Shown here one piece after another: positions 53,101 through 62,057 of a stretch of 64,000 bases of DNA. Each line of letters opens with the position of its first letter. Position 1 is the stretch's first letter. Origin of the DNA: Lacrimispora xylanolytica (GTDB taxonomy: Bacteria; Bacillota; Clostridia; Lachnospirales; Lachnospiraceae); NCBI RefSeq assembly GCF_026723765.1, contig NZ_CP113524.1, forward strand, positions 3,643,001 through 3,707,000, given 5' to 3'. The notes beneath the pieces are model-generated. The model had not been told where the DNA came from, did no database searches, and worked only from the letters and a program-made list of their open reading frames with translations. The position numbers and the translations under genes were made by a program.

Positions 53101-56079
53101 CCGGTAACCATAAATTCCAGACTCATCTGTGGGTGCCTTCCAGGTAAGCTTTATGGTCTCTCCGACTGCACTTGCCTTTAAAGCATTGGATTCCCATACT
53201 GGTGCATGGTAATCATAATTCTTTATTGTCTTAACCGCAGCATTATCATATTCAAAGCTTTCTCCATCATCAGAAAATGCCTCTATGATAACCTCATTCT
53301 CATTTTCCATCATTCGACCAATGGTCATGCTGATCGTATCTTTTTCCGGTTCTTGAAGCTGATAATTATAGATTGTGGCTACCAGATCCCCATCTACAAA
53401 AGCACGGTAGCCGCGGACTCTGGCATCGGCTGCCTTGGCTGATTTTAGCTTTGCAGTTGCCCAGGTATAGCCCATGTTGGAGAACTCTACTTTCTTGCTT
53501 TCCGGCTCCTTTAACTCTTTTTCTATTCCCGTTGATGTGGTAATTTCATACCGAGGTCCCGGAATCTTATTTCCTGGTCCATCCACTGCGTAAACTACAA
53601 ATACATAACTGGTATCTGGAGACAGTCCAGTCATATCTGCTGTGGTCGTTGTCACCGGACGGGTAATATCCACCAGCTCATCGCCTACATAGGTTTCCAC
53701 AATGTATCCAGTTACTTTTCCAGTTCCAGATACCTGCTCATCGTCCTTGGCTGCAGGCCATTTTAAGCTTACTTCATGGGCTCCACTTGGTTTTACAGCC
53801 TCAGAAGCACTGGCAACGGTTGCCGTATCATCTGGCCAAACCGGCTTTGCCATGGCATCGTAGGCATTTTTAGACAGCGTCGTGGTACCTGTGAAGATCA
53901 AATCATTGCTGAACTTAATATTTCCCCAGGCTCTTTCATCTGTTTCTGCTGGTGCATCCTTTGACCAGCTAAGTCCTACGTTGTCAAAGGTTACATTGGC
54001 AGCTCCCATAATTCGTTCTGAATTTTTCACAGGTTTTATGTTGGTAAAGACAATATCCTGGAAATACAGATTGTGGTGATTATGCCATGTTTTATATGGC
54101 AGATCATAATCAACGTCTGCTAAAATATCTATAGTCAGCTTGTTAATGGAATCTGCTGTAATGTTATAGGCACTGATATCATAAAACTCTGCGGGTTTAT
54201 CCGCCGGCTCTACCGTGGTAGCCTGATTGGCATCGCTGTATGTAGTGTTAAAGCTAAATACCTGATCCGCATCTCCTACAGCACAATCACGAATGCTTAC
54301 ATTGTAGATACCACCACCATTTGCCGGAGCACTTTTAAACCGGAATGGCGTATCACTATGATTCATTACATTATCTTCGACCAGCATGTTCTCAATTCCA
54401 GCACCGGTATGGCTGCCTGCCGCAATCGCTCCGCCATGGCATTCCCGGAGGAAATTGTTAAAGGTCCAGATGTTACTTGACGGCTTCTGCTCCGTATCCT
54501 GGACGCCTTTTCCCATACCCGTTGCAAAGTTGATTCCATCATCTCCTGTATCAAAGAAGTTATTAAAGACCATAGCGTTCTGGGTATTTCCAAGCTCAAT
54601 TCCATCCGCATTGTTTGCATCGTATGTAATGTACTTTACATTTTCAGAAACCACATTTTCACTATCAAGCACTGCAATGGTATGGTTTGCTGGATTTTCT
54701 GCTGTAAATCCTTCGATGTAAACACCGTTTACATTCCTTAAGACCACAAGATTAGGTCTTGTAGAATACGCAGGTGATTCTTCATATCCTTTGCTTATTG
54801 CATTGTTATATGCACTTTTCGCAAGAATTCCAAGGCTTAAATCGCCCTTTTCTTTCGGCTGAGCCACCCAACCCTTTAAGGCGTATTTTTTTAGGCCTTC
54901 TAAGCTCCAGTCAGGATCAGCGGTCTGACGCTTCTGGTAATAGGTTTCGTATCCATCTCCATTGACTGCCTGTTTTGCACCATATTTCCAGCCGTTTCCA
55001 TAAATCGTACCCTTACCTACGATACGGATGTTCTCAAATCCACCATTCTCATCTGCACTGTAGGTGTTAATCAGTGCCCAGGATCTGGTATCCGTGGAAT
55101 AAGGATAGAGAAGATAATTCTGGTCATAATGTGCCACGTCAGGAGAGCCGAAAAGGATAGCCCCTTCCTTTAGTTCCAGTGTCATATTACTCTTAAGATA
55201 AAGAGCACCCGACATATAGATACCTTCTGGAATTACTATTTTTCCACCTTCGCTGCAATCATCAATGGCTGCCTGAATGGCTTTGGTGTTCTTTACCACA
55301 AATTCAGAAGACTCTTCATCCAGAGATGTAAAGCCTCTCTCTACCGGTTCAGCCCCATAATCCCTGATATCAAATATCTCAGGTGCACTAGTTGTGGAAC
55401 AGGTAATGGTTGCCTTATTGCCCATTTCAGCACCGGAATCATCCGTTGCTATGACAGAAACTTCATAGCTGGTATCCGGAGTCAATCCTGTGAGGCGGAA
55501 GGAATGGATATCAACCTTTACCATATCAATTCCTACCGTTTCATAATGATCATAAAATGCCTTCATGTAAGTAGCTGCCCAGTCTGCATGCTGTGCAAAA
55601 TTACTTCTGGCATCCCCCACCTTTATCCCGTTTAGATAAACATTATAATTGGCCACTGTTTCATAATTCTCTGGCTTGTCCCAGACAAGAGAAATGGAAG
55701 TATCATCATAAGCCAGAGTAGGAACTCTAAGTTCTGTCACATCAACACTCCCCTCCGATTTTGTAAATCGGCTCTGTGTGCCCATGAGAGACATCGCCTG
55801 AGACGGTGTTGCAATCTCATCAAAAGACACCGAGGCCTCCGATGGCGTTGCCGTATTGTCCAGAAGAGAAACAATTGCTTCTGACGGCGTCGCCTCCAAG
55901 TCCGTAACCGGGACCAGCATACGGCCTGCTTCTGATGGTGTGGCAGGATTTTCTAGATCCTGCTCAAAAAAACGTTCTGCATAAGCAATTTGTCCCCCTG
56001 ACACTGTAAAAGGCAGCAATAATGCTGCCGTTAAGAACAGCGCCAATGCTTTTTTGCATCGTTTCCTCAATACTTTCAT
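50113..56079 (-). CDS. Giant secreted pectinase: GH28 polygalacturonase plus PL9-type pectate lyase with cell-wall-binding repeats
   Basis: This protein of about 1,988 aa is exported by a signal peptide (to about residue 34, ending AYA). Next are four spaced ATPSEA/ATPSQA motifs, an Fn3-like domain, and a GH28 domain (about 235-700) with NADGIEL, TGDDGINFA, the GSHTG catalytic His region and FRFK. Three or so Fn3-like domains follow, a LamG/DUF1349-like sandwich, and near 1,470 a PL9-like right-handed beta-helix (SIKEAINRLVPGGTIYMAEGTYH, DGFASKSGSGDDNRFLNC, NADDGWDTYNT). The tail has five or so choline-binding-type repeats (WYYFGQTGYMTTGW, WYYMNLDGSMATGW) that should hold it on the cell surface. 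The ATG at 56079 has GGAGGAAACCTGT upstream. It would cut homogalacturonan both by hydrolysis and elimination. Confidence 0.9.
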   Translation of the reverse strand: MKVLRKRCKKALALFLTAALLLPFTVSGGQIAYAERFFEQDLENPATPSEAGRMLVPVTDLEATPSEAIVSLLDNTATPSEASVSFDEIATPSQAMSLMGTQSRFTKSEGSVDVTELRVPTLAYDDTSISLVWDKPENYETVANYNVYLNGIKVGDARSNFAQHADWAATYMKAFYDHYETVGIDMVKVDIHSFRLTGLTPDTSYEVSVIATDDSGAEMGNKATITCSTTSAPEIFDIRDYGAEPVERGFTSLDEESSEFVVKNTKAIQAAIDDCSEGGKIVIPEGIYMSGALYLKSNMTLELKEGAILFGSPDVAHYDQNYLLYPYSTDTRSWALINTYSADENGGFENIRIVGKGTIYGNGWKYGAKQAVNGDGYETYYQKRQTADPDWSLEGLKKYALKGWVAQPKEKGDLSLGILAKSAYNNAISKGYEESPAYSTRPNLVVLRNVNGVYIEGFTAENPANHTIAVLDSENVVSENVKYITYDANNADGIELGNTQNAMVFNNFFDTGDDGINFATGMGKGVQDTEQKPSSNIWTFNNFLRECHGGAIAAGSHTGAGIENMLVEDNVMNHSDTPFRFKSAPANGGGIYNVSIRDCAVGDADQVFSFNTTYSDANQATTVEPADKPAEFYDISAYNITADSINKLTIDILADVDYDLPYKTWHNHHNLYFQDIVFTNIKPVKNSERIMGAANVTFDNVGLSWSKDAPAETDERAWGNIKFSNDLIFTGTTTLSKNAYDAMAKPVWPDDTATVASASEAVKPSGAHEVSLKWPAAKDDEQVSGTGKVTGYIVETYVGDELVDITRPVTTTTADMTGLSPDTSYVFVVYAVDGPGNKIPGPRYEITTSTGIEKELKEPESKKVEFSNMGYTWATAKLKSAKAADARVRGYRAFVDGDLVATIYNYQLQEPEKDTISMTIGRMMENENEVIIEAFSDDGESFEYDNAAVKTIKNYDYHAPVWESNALKASAVGETIKLTWKAPTDESGIYGYRIYVDGKPVYTKEGDYFNHVNGSFTTKDTSYTVTGLDMKIPHTFRVEASDAWGKALTGTGPFHWTNSGPEITWDGSEGEQLWRSSAFGQSTDMDFKSNILPNKVGTNYTWPIGSSTPLNLEGKPAQDVVIESRGGKLQTGHDGLTFYYTEVPTSKNFSLTADVTVEQLGPEEGSKANLQEGAGLMVRDVNGSPRKEPLEEGYEEYPAASNMVMLSLQAAGKALNADINLLAAARYGVNSPAGNLKTVKTTATFEKSVSKADKKYAPADAPFTSNFYGTETKLRLERTDEGFFVYHLDQQGNVLTSYTFEDKNVTPNIVSHLDKETMYVGFFASRNARMSVRNISLDVSDVVKPDESPAYVAPDNDTASLYIASAAYTNSSDYTVQALTNQSGTMTVSQNDTVLVSKASVTGGVQFTCPAIISGQEAEFKLSFVPSEGADAGKEKTAALKVKKDNYGKELYVSPEGTDEAAGTKENPLSIKEAINRLVPGGTIYMAEGTYHSFTIPMTSSGNKDARKALTAQGAVKVTGSSKIFVLDADYWDVTGLDVDGQKIEGSRGVMIHGSHNVLKDSLIHNTSSDAGLTITKSRGSRSLWPSYNLVENCEAFDNVDGSRINADGFASKSGSGDDNRFLNCVSHDNADDGWDTYNTLADGPNGRTIIENCVAYNNGNNGFKLGGEGREVPHILRNSVAFHNNLDGITDNFNPGELTIENNTSFDNARFNYIMRPSPYKKGANGELTADGTVRNNVSFRTAAFSGSLKKVYDDKISAKVIENNYLYQNGTNAVGQENFRSLNPADLFYRQDGRIQFGDFLRPVKGSKIDKAGAGAKLPGIGVDTPDPVDPEPGEKPTPVKPDRDRDSDSDRDYGIKTSSNETKGDWEMDQSGWRLKKADGTYPKEEWAKVNGAWYYFGQTGYMTTGWNQVQGVWYYMETSGAMKTDWVLTEGKWYYMNLDGSMATGWVLVNNNWYYLSQNGECLMNTVTPDGYRVGENGAWIKAK

Positions 56080-56102
56080 ACAGGTTTCCTCCATAATAAT
56101 AG

Positions 56103-56116
56103 TGAAAGCGCTTACA
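56103..56116. promoter_or_regulatory. cre-like site upstream of the large pectinase
   Basis: TGAAAGCGCTTACA (reverse TGTAAGCGCTTTCA) fits the CcpA catabolite-responsive element pattern. It lies 24-37 bases upstream of the start, where binding would block transcription when preferred sugars are present. Confidence 0.65.
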
Positions 56117-56302
56117 CGAAACATTCTAACTGTTTCTATCTTATTATTCAACCACTGTTTGCAATTAGAATAATTTTCGTCAATAATATATAGTATTGAT
56201 TGTATATATTTAACAAATATTAATATGTTTTTAAATCTATAAGGTAAATATTACCTATATTTTCCAATTTTATTTCGTTAAAAAATATACATTTTTCTGT
56301 CG

Positions 56303-56316
56303 GTAAAGCGCTTACA
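56303..56316. promoter_or_regulatory. Second cre-like site in the pectinase/carbonic anhydrase gap
   Basis: GTAAAGCGCTTACA (reverse TGTAAGCGCTTTAC) is nearly the same as the site at 56103. It lies between divergent genes, 224 bases from the pectinase start and 122 from the carbonic anhydrase start. The rest of this 358-base gap is AT-rich promoter-like sequence. Confidence 0.6.
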
Positions 56317-56437
56317 TTTTTCGACACGTCGATTAAAAGGGCCACAATCAGCTAAACAATCTTTAAGGCTTAAGCTTATCCCGCATTAAGATTCCAGCAT
56401 TACAATAGAACCAGTTCGAATAAAATGGAGGAATACT

Positions 56438-56980
56438 ATGATTGAGGAAATTTTAAAGTATAACGATACCTTTGTTAACAGCGGTTTTTATAAACACTTT
56501 AATAACAACAAATATCCTAAAAAAAGATTGGCCTTGATTACATGTATGGATACCAGACTAGTGGAGCTTCTACCTGCTGCACTGGGTGTTCGAAGCGGAG
56601 ATGTAAAACTGATTAAAACTGCCGGAAGTATGATTATAAATCCCTTTGACAGTACCATCCGAAGCCTCCTCATCGCGGTTCTGGAGTTTGGCGTGGAAGA
56701 GGTTATGGTCATCGGCCATACCGACTGTCTTTCTGCTACTATCTCCTCCGAAACCATTATCACCCACCTGGTCCAACGGGGAATTGAGAGGGATACCATT
56801 CAGAAGCTTAAAGAAGACGGGTTTGATTTAGACTCCTGGCTTCAGGGAATGGATAATATTAAAACCGCAGTGAAGCAGTCAGTCACCCTGTTAAAGACCC
56901 ATCCCCTTATGCCCTCTAATGTAATCATTCAGGGCTTTATTATGGATATATCCTGCGGCAGGCTTTCCCCTGTCTCTTAA
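56438..56980 (+). CDS. Beta-class carbonic anhydrase
   Basis: This 180-aa zinc enzyme interconverts CO2 and bicarbonate. The zinc ligands and dyad are seen as C36-M-D38-T-R40 and H94-T-D-C97, and IKTAGSMIINP is the conserved loop. It is a compact form of the beta class. The ribosome site is GGAGG, eight bases from the ATG. It is divergent from the pectinase and convergent with the small secreted protein; it has no clear functional link to pectin genes. Confidence 0.93.
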   Translation: MIEEILKYNDTFVNSGFYKHFNNNKYPKKRLALITCMDTRLVELLPAALGVRSGDVKLIKTAGSMIINPFDSTIRSLLIAVLEFGVEEVMVIGHTDCLSATISSETIITHLVQRGIERDTIQKLKEDGFDLDSWLQGMDNIKTAVKQSVTLLKTHPLMPSNVIIQGFIMDISCGRLSPVS

Positions 56981-56987
56981 ATACAAG

Positions 56988-57021
56988 AAGGTTCCACTAT
57001 CAATAGATAATGGAACCTTTT
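56988..57021. terminator. Terminator between the carbonic anhydrase and the small secreted protein gene
   Basis: AAGGTTCCA pairs with TGGAACCTT around a 14-base loop, followed by TT and pyrimidines. It serves two convergent genes. Confidence 0.75.
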
Positions 57022-57033
57022 CCTATACATTAT

Positions 57034-57630
57034 TTATGAGACCTGATAGAACTTTCCGTCTGCTTTTATCATTGCTTTTAACACTCTGTCTTTTAACTGG
57101 ACCATATAACGGTCTCTTGCTAGTTGGTAGCGAATCAACTGCACTTCCTCTTTTTCTCTTAAATCTATTCCATTTTTTTCACCAAAGCTTTTGATTTCCT
57201 GGTCAGTAATCTGGCTCATTAAGACATTCTTTATCATGTTCTCCTTTGCTTCGCTATAGATATAGTCATAATAGATCCTGGCATCGTATACCTTAGGGCC
57301 ATAGATTCTTTCCCCAGCATCCATTGCCTGCTTTCTTGCTTCATTCTCTTTATTTACTTTGTTCAGAAAGGAAGCAAATGAGATATCTTCTACGACGTTG
57401 TTCTCCTTAAGCATTTGCTGTTCAACTTTTGCACAAGCAGCTCTGTTCCTGGTTCCTTTTTCCTCTTCTGCCATTCCACCTGTGTAAACCTGGGACAAAA
57501 ATAAATACTCCTCTTCATATATCCTGTCCCCATTTACGAAAAGCACAGGCTTTTTTTGAAAACCAGTTAAAAGAAAGAAGTTAATGCATAATAGAAATGC
57601 GGTCCCAAATATATAGAAATTCTTCTTCAT
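57034..57630 (-). CDS. Membrane-anchored or secreted protein resembling the SurA/foldase N-terminal region
   Basis: This 198-aa protein has an N-terminal hydrophobic segment (YIFGTAFLLCINFFLLTGF) that is a signal or anchor, without a clear lipobox. The mature start, KPVLFVNGDRIYEEEYLFL, resembles the beginning of SurA/PrsA-type foldases, and the rest is charged and helical with many K and E. No PPIase domain follows, so it is not a complete foldase. It lies 24 bases downstream of the beta-helix protein gene, suggesting a shared transcript and possibly a role in the export or folding of that large secreted protein. That role is a guess. Confidence 0.65.
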   Translation of the reverse strand: MKKNFYIFGTAFLLCINFFLLTGFQKKPVLFVNGDRIYEEEYLFLSQVYTGGMAEEEKGTRNRAACAKVEQQMLKENNVVEDISFASFLNKVNKENEARKQAMDAGERIYGPKVYDARIYYDYIYSEAKENMIKNVLMSQITDQEIKSFGEKNGIDLREKEEVQLIRYQLARDRYMVQLKDRVLKAMIKADGKFYQVS

Positions 57631-57654
57631 GGCAGCCTCCCTTTACATAACCTG

Positions 57655-60141
57655 CTACTGAAAAGTGATAACAGGATTCCAGTTTATTTCATCTCCTGCA
57701 TTGGAGCCATTCTGGTTTACAATGAAATAGATCCAGTCTCCCGAAGACACATTGGTGGTTAGCTGATGGGCCATGCCTGTGGTATCAGAACCTCCAATGG
57801 ATTGCCAACCATTCTCCGGCCATAGATTTTGAGTGTTCTTTAAGATTTTAACCTTGACTCCATCATAGCCCTGACTTACCTTCTTTGGATTTCCTTTTAT
57901 GGTGACACTACCGGAATGAGATGCCTTCCATGCAACTACGGTATCCGAAGTATCCGGATGAAGCTGCGCCGGTGCCCAGATTAAGCTGTACTGTTTTTTA
58001 CCTTTCCACCGATTGACACTGCTATCCCATGTCATTTGCTGATAACCGGTGCTGGCTGTCTCCAGATAATACCAGCCCCGGCTTCCCTGTACACTGGAAA
58101 AATCAGAAGTCAGACTGTATTTTTCCACCACATTATAAGTGATAAGAGGATTCCAGGAAGTTCCGTCATTGTAATTGTTCCCGTTCTTATTGAGGACAAA
58201 GTAAATCATCTCGTCCTTCTTTACTTGTATGGTGACATTATGGGAAACCCCTGTGGAATCCGAACCACCAATAAACTGCCAGCCGCTTCCTGGCCAGACC
58301 TGTGTGGAGCCTTTTAAGATTTTTACGTTTACTCCGTCATTTCCAAGATTGGCTTTTTTCGGATTGCCTACGACCTGAACCGTACCGGCTTTGGGCGCTT
58401 TCCAGGCAAGGACCGTATCATTTCCGTCAGGATGCATGCTTCCAGGTGCCCAGATGAGATTAAAGGCTCCGCTGCCTTTCCATTTCTTCTGAGAATCGTC
58501 CCATGTCATATTTTGATAAGAGCCGTTTGCCGCCTCCATGTAATACCAGTCCCGATTTCCCTGAGTCATGGAAAAGTCCCTGGCAAATACATACGTATCT
58601 TCATCAGTAAGTCCGACTCCCATCGTCTGGTGCGCCCCAATATCATAAGAGCCCTTATTCAGTTCATTTCCCCAGAAATCCTTTCCTCCGTTATCCGGGA
58701 TATAGACTCCTTTTCCAATGGCCGGGGAGGTGGACTGGATTTTAAAATGGTCTGCAAATGCCATTCCATCCTGCGCCGGGCCAGGGCTTACCAATTGAGG
58801 ATTGGCTGAAACTGCGTACATATCAGCCGGATTGGCATCACATGGGTAATACAGGTTATTCTCATACACCGAGGAAGCCCAGTCGGGTGAAGATTCAAAA
58901 TAGAATATATTATTATAAAATTTGTGATTTTTTCCCGCATTGCCAAAACAGGCGTCAAGCTTTCCCTGGGATTTGTAAAAGGTATTGTTATAAAGTTCGG
59001 TTGGCATATCTCCTGCCCGAATGATATACCGTTCATCATCCACGCTCACATTATAACGAAGCACTGTCTTAATATGATTGGGGTCTTTATTGATTCCTGC
59101 ACAATCCAGCCAGAATCCGCCCTGATTTCCATGGGTGTAATTATACTGAAAGGTTGTGACACCTCCGGTTCCCCAATCCGTATCAAAAGCAGTTCCATCA
59201 CTTTCAAACAAAACAGTCCTTGCCACCTCGTTATACTGAAATAGAGCATCGTCTGTCCCACAAGTCCACAGGCCTGCAATAATTTTAGTATCCGAAGAAT
59301 TACCAAGAGCCCCTGCATCGTAGCATAGATTATATTGAATCAAGGGGGATACACAATTGGCCACGATCATTCCATCCGAGCCGGTTCTGCTGATGGTATT
59401 CCCCTCGATGACCACGTTCGTATGATACTGGTCCACAATAAAATCTTCTCTCTGGTTAATACGGATTCCGCTGGTCAGCACGTCATGAACGTAATTCCCT
59501 TTTATTAACACCCCATCATAATGAACTGAGGGGTTGGACCTGCCGGGCATACTGACATAGATGCCGGAATTCCAGTACATGCTCTTATAGGTATCCAGGG
59601 ATCTTCGGTTCTCTCCAGTTACATCGTGGACCTCACAGTCTTCTATGGTAATCCCATGAGTAATTCCATCAGTTTTTCCATTAATAAAAATTCCCTGACG
59701 AATACCTCTCTGCGCTGCCCGATTGGTCACTTCAAAATTTCGTATGGTCCAGTATTCCTGTGAGTCCAGCTTAATTGCTGCTTCCGCTCCATTTCCTTCA
59801 ATCAGAGGCTTATCTCCCACTCCGTACTGATCCAGAATAATAGGCGCTCCGCTGCTTCCCGAACCTAGAGGGTGAAGCATACCCGTCCATTTTCCACCTG
59901 CTTTAAAGCAAATTTTATTGCCCGGTAAAAAGGTAGTAGCATTTACCTTATCCAGGGTTTTCCATGCCGCTTGTTCTGTCGTACCGCTTGCCTTATCATT
60001 TCCATTTACATCGTCTACATAATAGACGGTAGCACCAGACCCCTGCCATGCTGCACTCTGTGGTTCCTCTGCATACACGTGGCTTCCAGTCAGGGTAATA
60101 CTCATACATACTGCTGATAAAAATATCAATGCTTTTTTCAT
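57655..60141 (-). CDS. Secreted right-handed beta-helix protein (pectate-lyase-like) with two C-terminal repeat modules
   Basis: This 828-aa exported protein has a signal peptide to about residue 24 (HVYAEEP). Residues about 35-510 form a right-handed parallel beta-helix with pectate lyase-like repeats: NDKASGTTEQAAWKTLDKVN at the cap, PLIEGNGAEAAIKL, YWTIRNFEV, and NTISRTGSDGMIVANC. Two homologous modules of about 140 residues close the protein (sharing WYYxE, GNPKK and WNPxITF motifs). They look like carbohydrate-binding sandwiches. The start at 60141 has GGAGGGG upstream. The fold fits pectin or other polysaccharide cleavage, but I cannot name the exact family or residues. Confidence 0.82.
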   Translation of the reverse strand: MKKALIFLSAVCMSITLTGSHVYAEEPQSAAWQGSGATVYYVDDVNGNDKASGTTEQAAWKTLDKVNATTFLPGNKICFKAGGKWTGMLHPLGSGSSGAPIILDQYGVGDKPLIEGNGAEAAIKLDSQEYWTIRNFEVTNRAAQRGIRQGIFINGKTDGITHGITIEDCEVHDVTGENRRSLDTYKSMYWNSGIYVSMPGRSNPSVHYDGVLIKGNYVHDVLTSGIRINQREDFIVDQYHTNVVIEGNTISRTGSDGMIVANCVSPLIQYNLCYDAGALGNSSDTKIIAGLWTCGTDDALFQYNEVARTVLFESDGTAFDTDWGTGGVTTFQYNYTHGNQGGFWLDCAGINKDPNHIKTVLRYNVSVDDERYIIRAGDMPTELYNNTFYKSQGKLDACFGNAGKNHKFYNNIFYFESSPDWASSVYENNLYYPCDANPADMYAVSANPQLVSPGPAQDGMAFADHFKIQSTSPAIGKGVYIPDNGGKDFWGNELNKGSYDIGAHQTMGVGLTDEDTYVFARDFSMTQGNRDWYYMEAANGSYQNMTWDDSQKKWKGSGAFNLIWAPGSMHPDGNDTVLAWKAPKAGTVQVVGNPKKANLGNDGVNVKILKGSTQVWPGSGWQFIGGSDSTGVSHNVTIQVKKDEMIYFVLNKNGNNYNDGTSWNPLITYNVVEKYSLTSDFSSVQGSRGWYYLETASTGYQQMTWDSSVNRWKGKKQYSLIWAPAQLHPDTSDTVVAWKASHSGSVTIKGNPKKVSQGYDGVKVKILKNTQNLWPENGWQSIGGSDTTGMAHQLTTNVSSGDWIYFIVNQNGSNAGDEINWNPVITFQ

Positions 60142-60252
60142 TTGCCCCTCCAGCCTTTCCATTCGTTACGTAACATAAGGTTTCCTCTTATTGTAACTCA
60201 GCCTCTCCCCATGGCCTCCCTCCTCTCTTCTATACGACTCACTCCAGAGCTT

Positions 60253-61074
60253 CTAGCCTTTTACGGCACCCGATGTCATACCGGATATAATATGCCGTTG
60301 CAACATCAGATACACGACCGCTACAGGAAGGGTGGATAATACCACATTTGCAAATACCAGCTGCCAATCTGAATTATGGTTTCCAAAGAAATTATATACG
60401 GTCAAAGGAAGGGTGTAATTCCTGGCGCTGTTCAAAAAATAAATGGAGATTCCAAAATCATTCCATACCGCCATAAAGTTAATAATAACAGCCGTTATTG
60501 TTACCGGCTGAAGCAGCGGGAAAATAATCTGAAAAAACAACTGGGTATGGCTGGCTCCATCCATCCAGGCGGATTCGTCAATTTCAATGGGAATGCTTTT
60601 AATAAAACCAGTATATAAAAAGACCGTAAAGGACATATTGGCAACAATCAGTACGAAAACAGCTGCTATCTCATGGGTCAGATGAAGGAAGTTGCATACA
60701 AAGTAGGTAGGTATGATCTGAAGAGGCAGCACAAGTCCAAAAATAACGGTCATATTGATCACTTTTGAGAAACATGTTTTTCTTCGTTCCAATACAAAAG
60801 CCATAGTGGAGCACAACACAATCAAAAAAAAGACACAGATAACAGTAATTACGGTACTGTTTACAAGCCCTCGAAAGATTCCTCCCTCCCGTACCATCTC
60901 TATATAGTTCTCCGCAATGTGCCAGGTGGTGGGAAGGGCTAAATTCATTCTTGCCGCCTCTGTCCCATTCTTAAAGGAATTGATGATAACCATAAATACC
61001 GGAACCAATATGATCAGAGCACAAAGGCAAAGTACCAGGTTTAAAATTGCCTCACGTATTTTTCGTTTTCTCAC
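60253..61074 (-). CDS. ABC sugar importer permease, MsmG/UgpE type
   Basis: This 273-aa permease has about six membrane segments (AILNLVLCLCALIILVPVFMVIINS at the start) and an EAA loop at DESAWMDGASHTQLFFQIIFPLL. It starts with GTG at 61074, overlapping the stop of the other permease in ATGTGA, with GGGAGG upstream. The longer frame would begin inside the neighbouring gene. With the MsmF-type partner and the binding protein at 62.0-63.4 kb it forms a three-gene importer lacking its own ATPase. Confidence 0.92.
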   Translation of the reverse strand: MRKRKIREAILNLVLCLCALIILVPVFMVIINSFKNGTEAARMNLALPTTWHIAENYIEMVREGGIFRGLVNSTVITVICVFFLIVLCSTMAFVLERRKTCFSKVINMTVIFGLVLPLQIIPTYFVCNFLHLTHEIAAVFVLIVANMSFTVFLYTGFIKSIPIEIDESAWMDGASHTQLFFQIIFPLLQPVTITAVIINFMAVWNDFGISIYFLNSARNYTLPLTVYNFFGNHNSDWQLVFANVVLSTLPVAVVYLMLQRHIISGMTSGAVKG

Positions 61075-61952
61075 ATCTCTACCTCCCTGTTGGCAATGTA
61101 TTGATATGCCGGTATGGCGATTGCTGCAATGACCACTGCCAGTATGATACTTGCGGCACACCCTTCTCCAAGCCTTCCTGCACCAAAGGATTTATAGATT
61201 AAAGTCCCAAAGACTTCTGTCGCAGAGCCAGGGCCGCCCTGGGTAGTGGCCTGGATTAAGTCAAATACCTTAAGCCCTCCAATGATGCTTAAGATCAGCG
61301 CATTGTTAAATGCAGGCAAAAGAAGGGGAAAGGTTATGTACTTAAACTTCGTAAAACCACCAGCTCCATCAATCTCTGCCGCTTCATAATACTCTCTGCC
61401 AATGGTCTGCATCCCTGATAGGAGAATTACCATGGTAAAGCCGGACCATTTCCAGATTTCAATGGCACAGACAGAAAAGATTGCCAGATGAGTGTCCACA
61501 AGCCATGACTTCGCAAGAATTCCAAGTCCCATTGCCTGTAATAAGCTATTGACCAATCCGTTTGATGGGTGCATGAGTGAAGAAAAAATAAGTCCAACTG
61601 CCACGGTATTAATGACTGCTGGCAAGAAGAATATGGTCCGTAATGCGTTGGTCAGTGCCATCTTCCGGTTTAAGGCCACGGCAAGAGAAAGACCGATTCC
61701 CATTTTAAACATGGTGGTAATCAAGGCAAATATAAATGAATTAACAATGGCTCGCCTCATATTTGGCTGAATGAACACGTCTGCATAGTTTTGCAGACCA
61801 CCGAACCGGGCGGAGGATAAATTAAAGCCTAGAATCTTGACAAAAGAAAGGGCCAGCCCTCCCACAGCAGGGAGAATAAAAAACAGGATATAAAGGAAAA
61901 GCCCGGGAATTGCCAAGATGTATGAATATCTTTTACGTGTATTTGAATGCAT
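61071..61952 (-). CDS. ABC sugar importer permease, MsmF/UgpA type
   Basis: This 293-aa permease has membrane segments from ILAIPGLFLYILFFILPAVGGLALSF onward and an EAA loop YEAAEIDGAGGFTKFKYITFPLL. It follows the binding protein gene by 105 bases, a gap that holds a hairpin. Its stop overlaps the GTG of the second permease. Confidence 0.93.
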   Translation of the reverse strand: MHSNTRKRYSYILAIPGLFLYILFFILPAVGGLALSFVKILGFNLSSARFGGLQNYADVFIQPNMRRAIVNSFIFALITTMFKMGIGLSLAVALNRKMALTNALRTIFFLPAVINTVAVGLIFSSLMHPSNGLVNSLLQAMGLGILAKSWLVDTHLAIFSVCAIEIWKWSGFTMVILLSGMQTIGREYYEAAEIDGAGGFTKFKYITFPLLLPAFNNALILSIIGGLKVFDLIQATTQGGPGSATEVFGTLIYKSFGAGRLGEGCAASIILAVVIAAIAIPAYQYIANREVEM

Positions 61953-61986
61953 GATCTGCTCCTTACCTGTTACGGAGAAAACAGAA

Positions 61987-62035
61987 ATACCAGATACGGT
62001 AAAAGTATGGGTTTACTAATACGAATATCTGGTAT
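61987..62035 (-). terminator. Intercistronic hairpin between binding-protein and permease genes
   Basis: ATACCAGATA (61987-61996) pairs with TATCTGGTAT (62026-62035) around a 29-base loop. There is no T run. It likely stabilises the binding-protein message or lowers permease expression. Confidence 0.55.
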
Positions 62036-62057
62036 CTCTTTCTACCGCACCTTTAAA

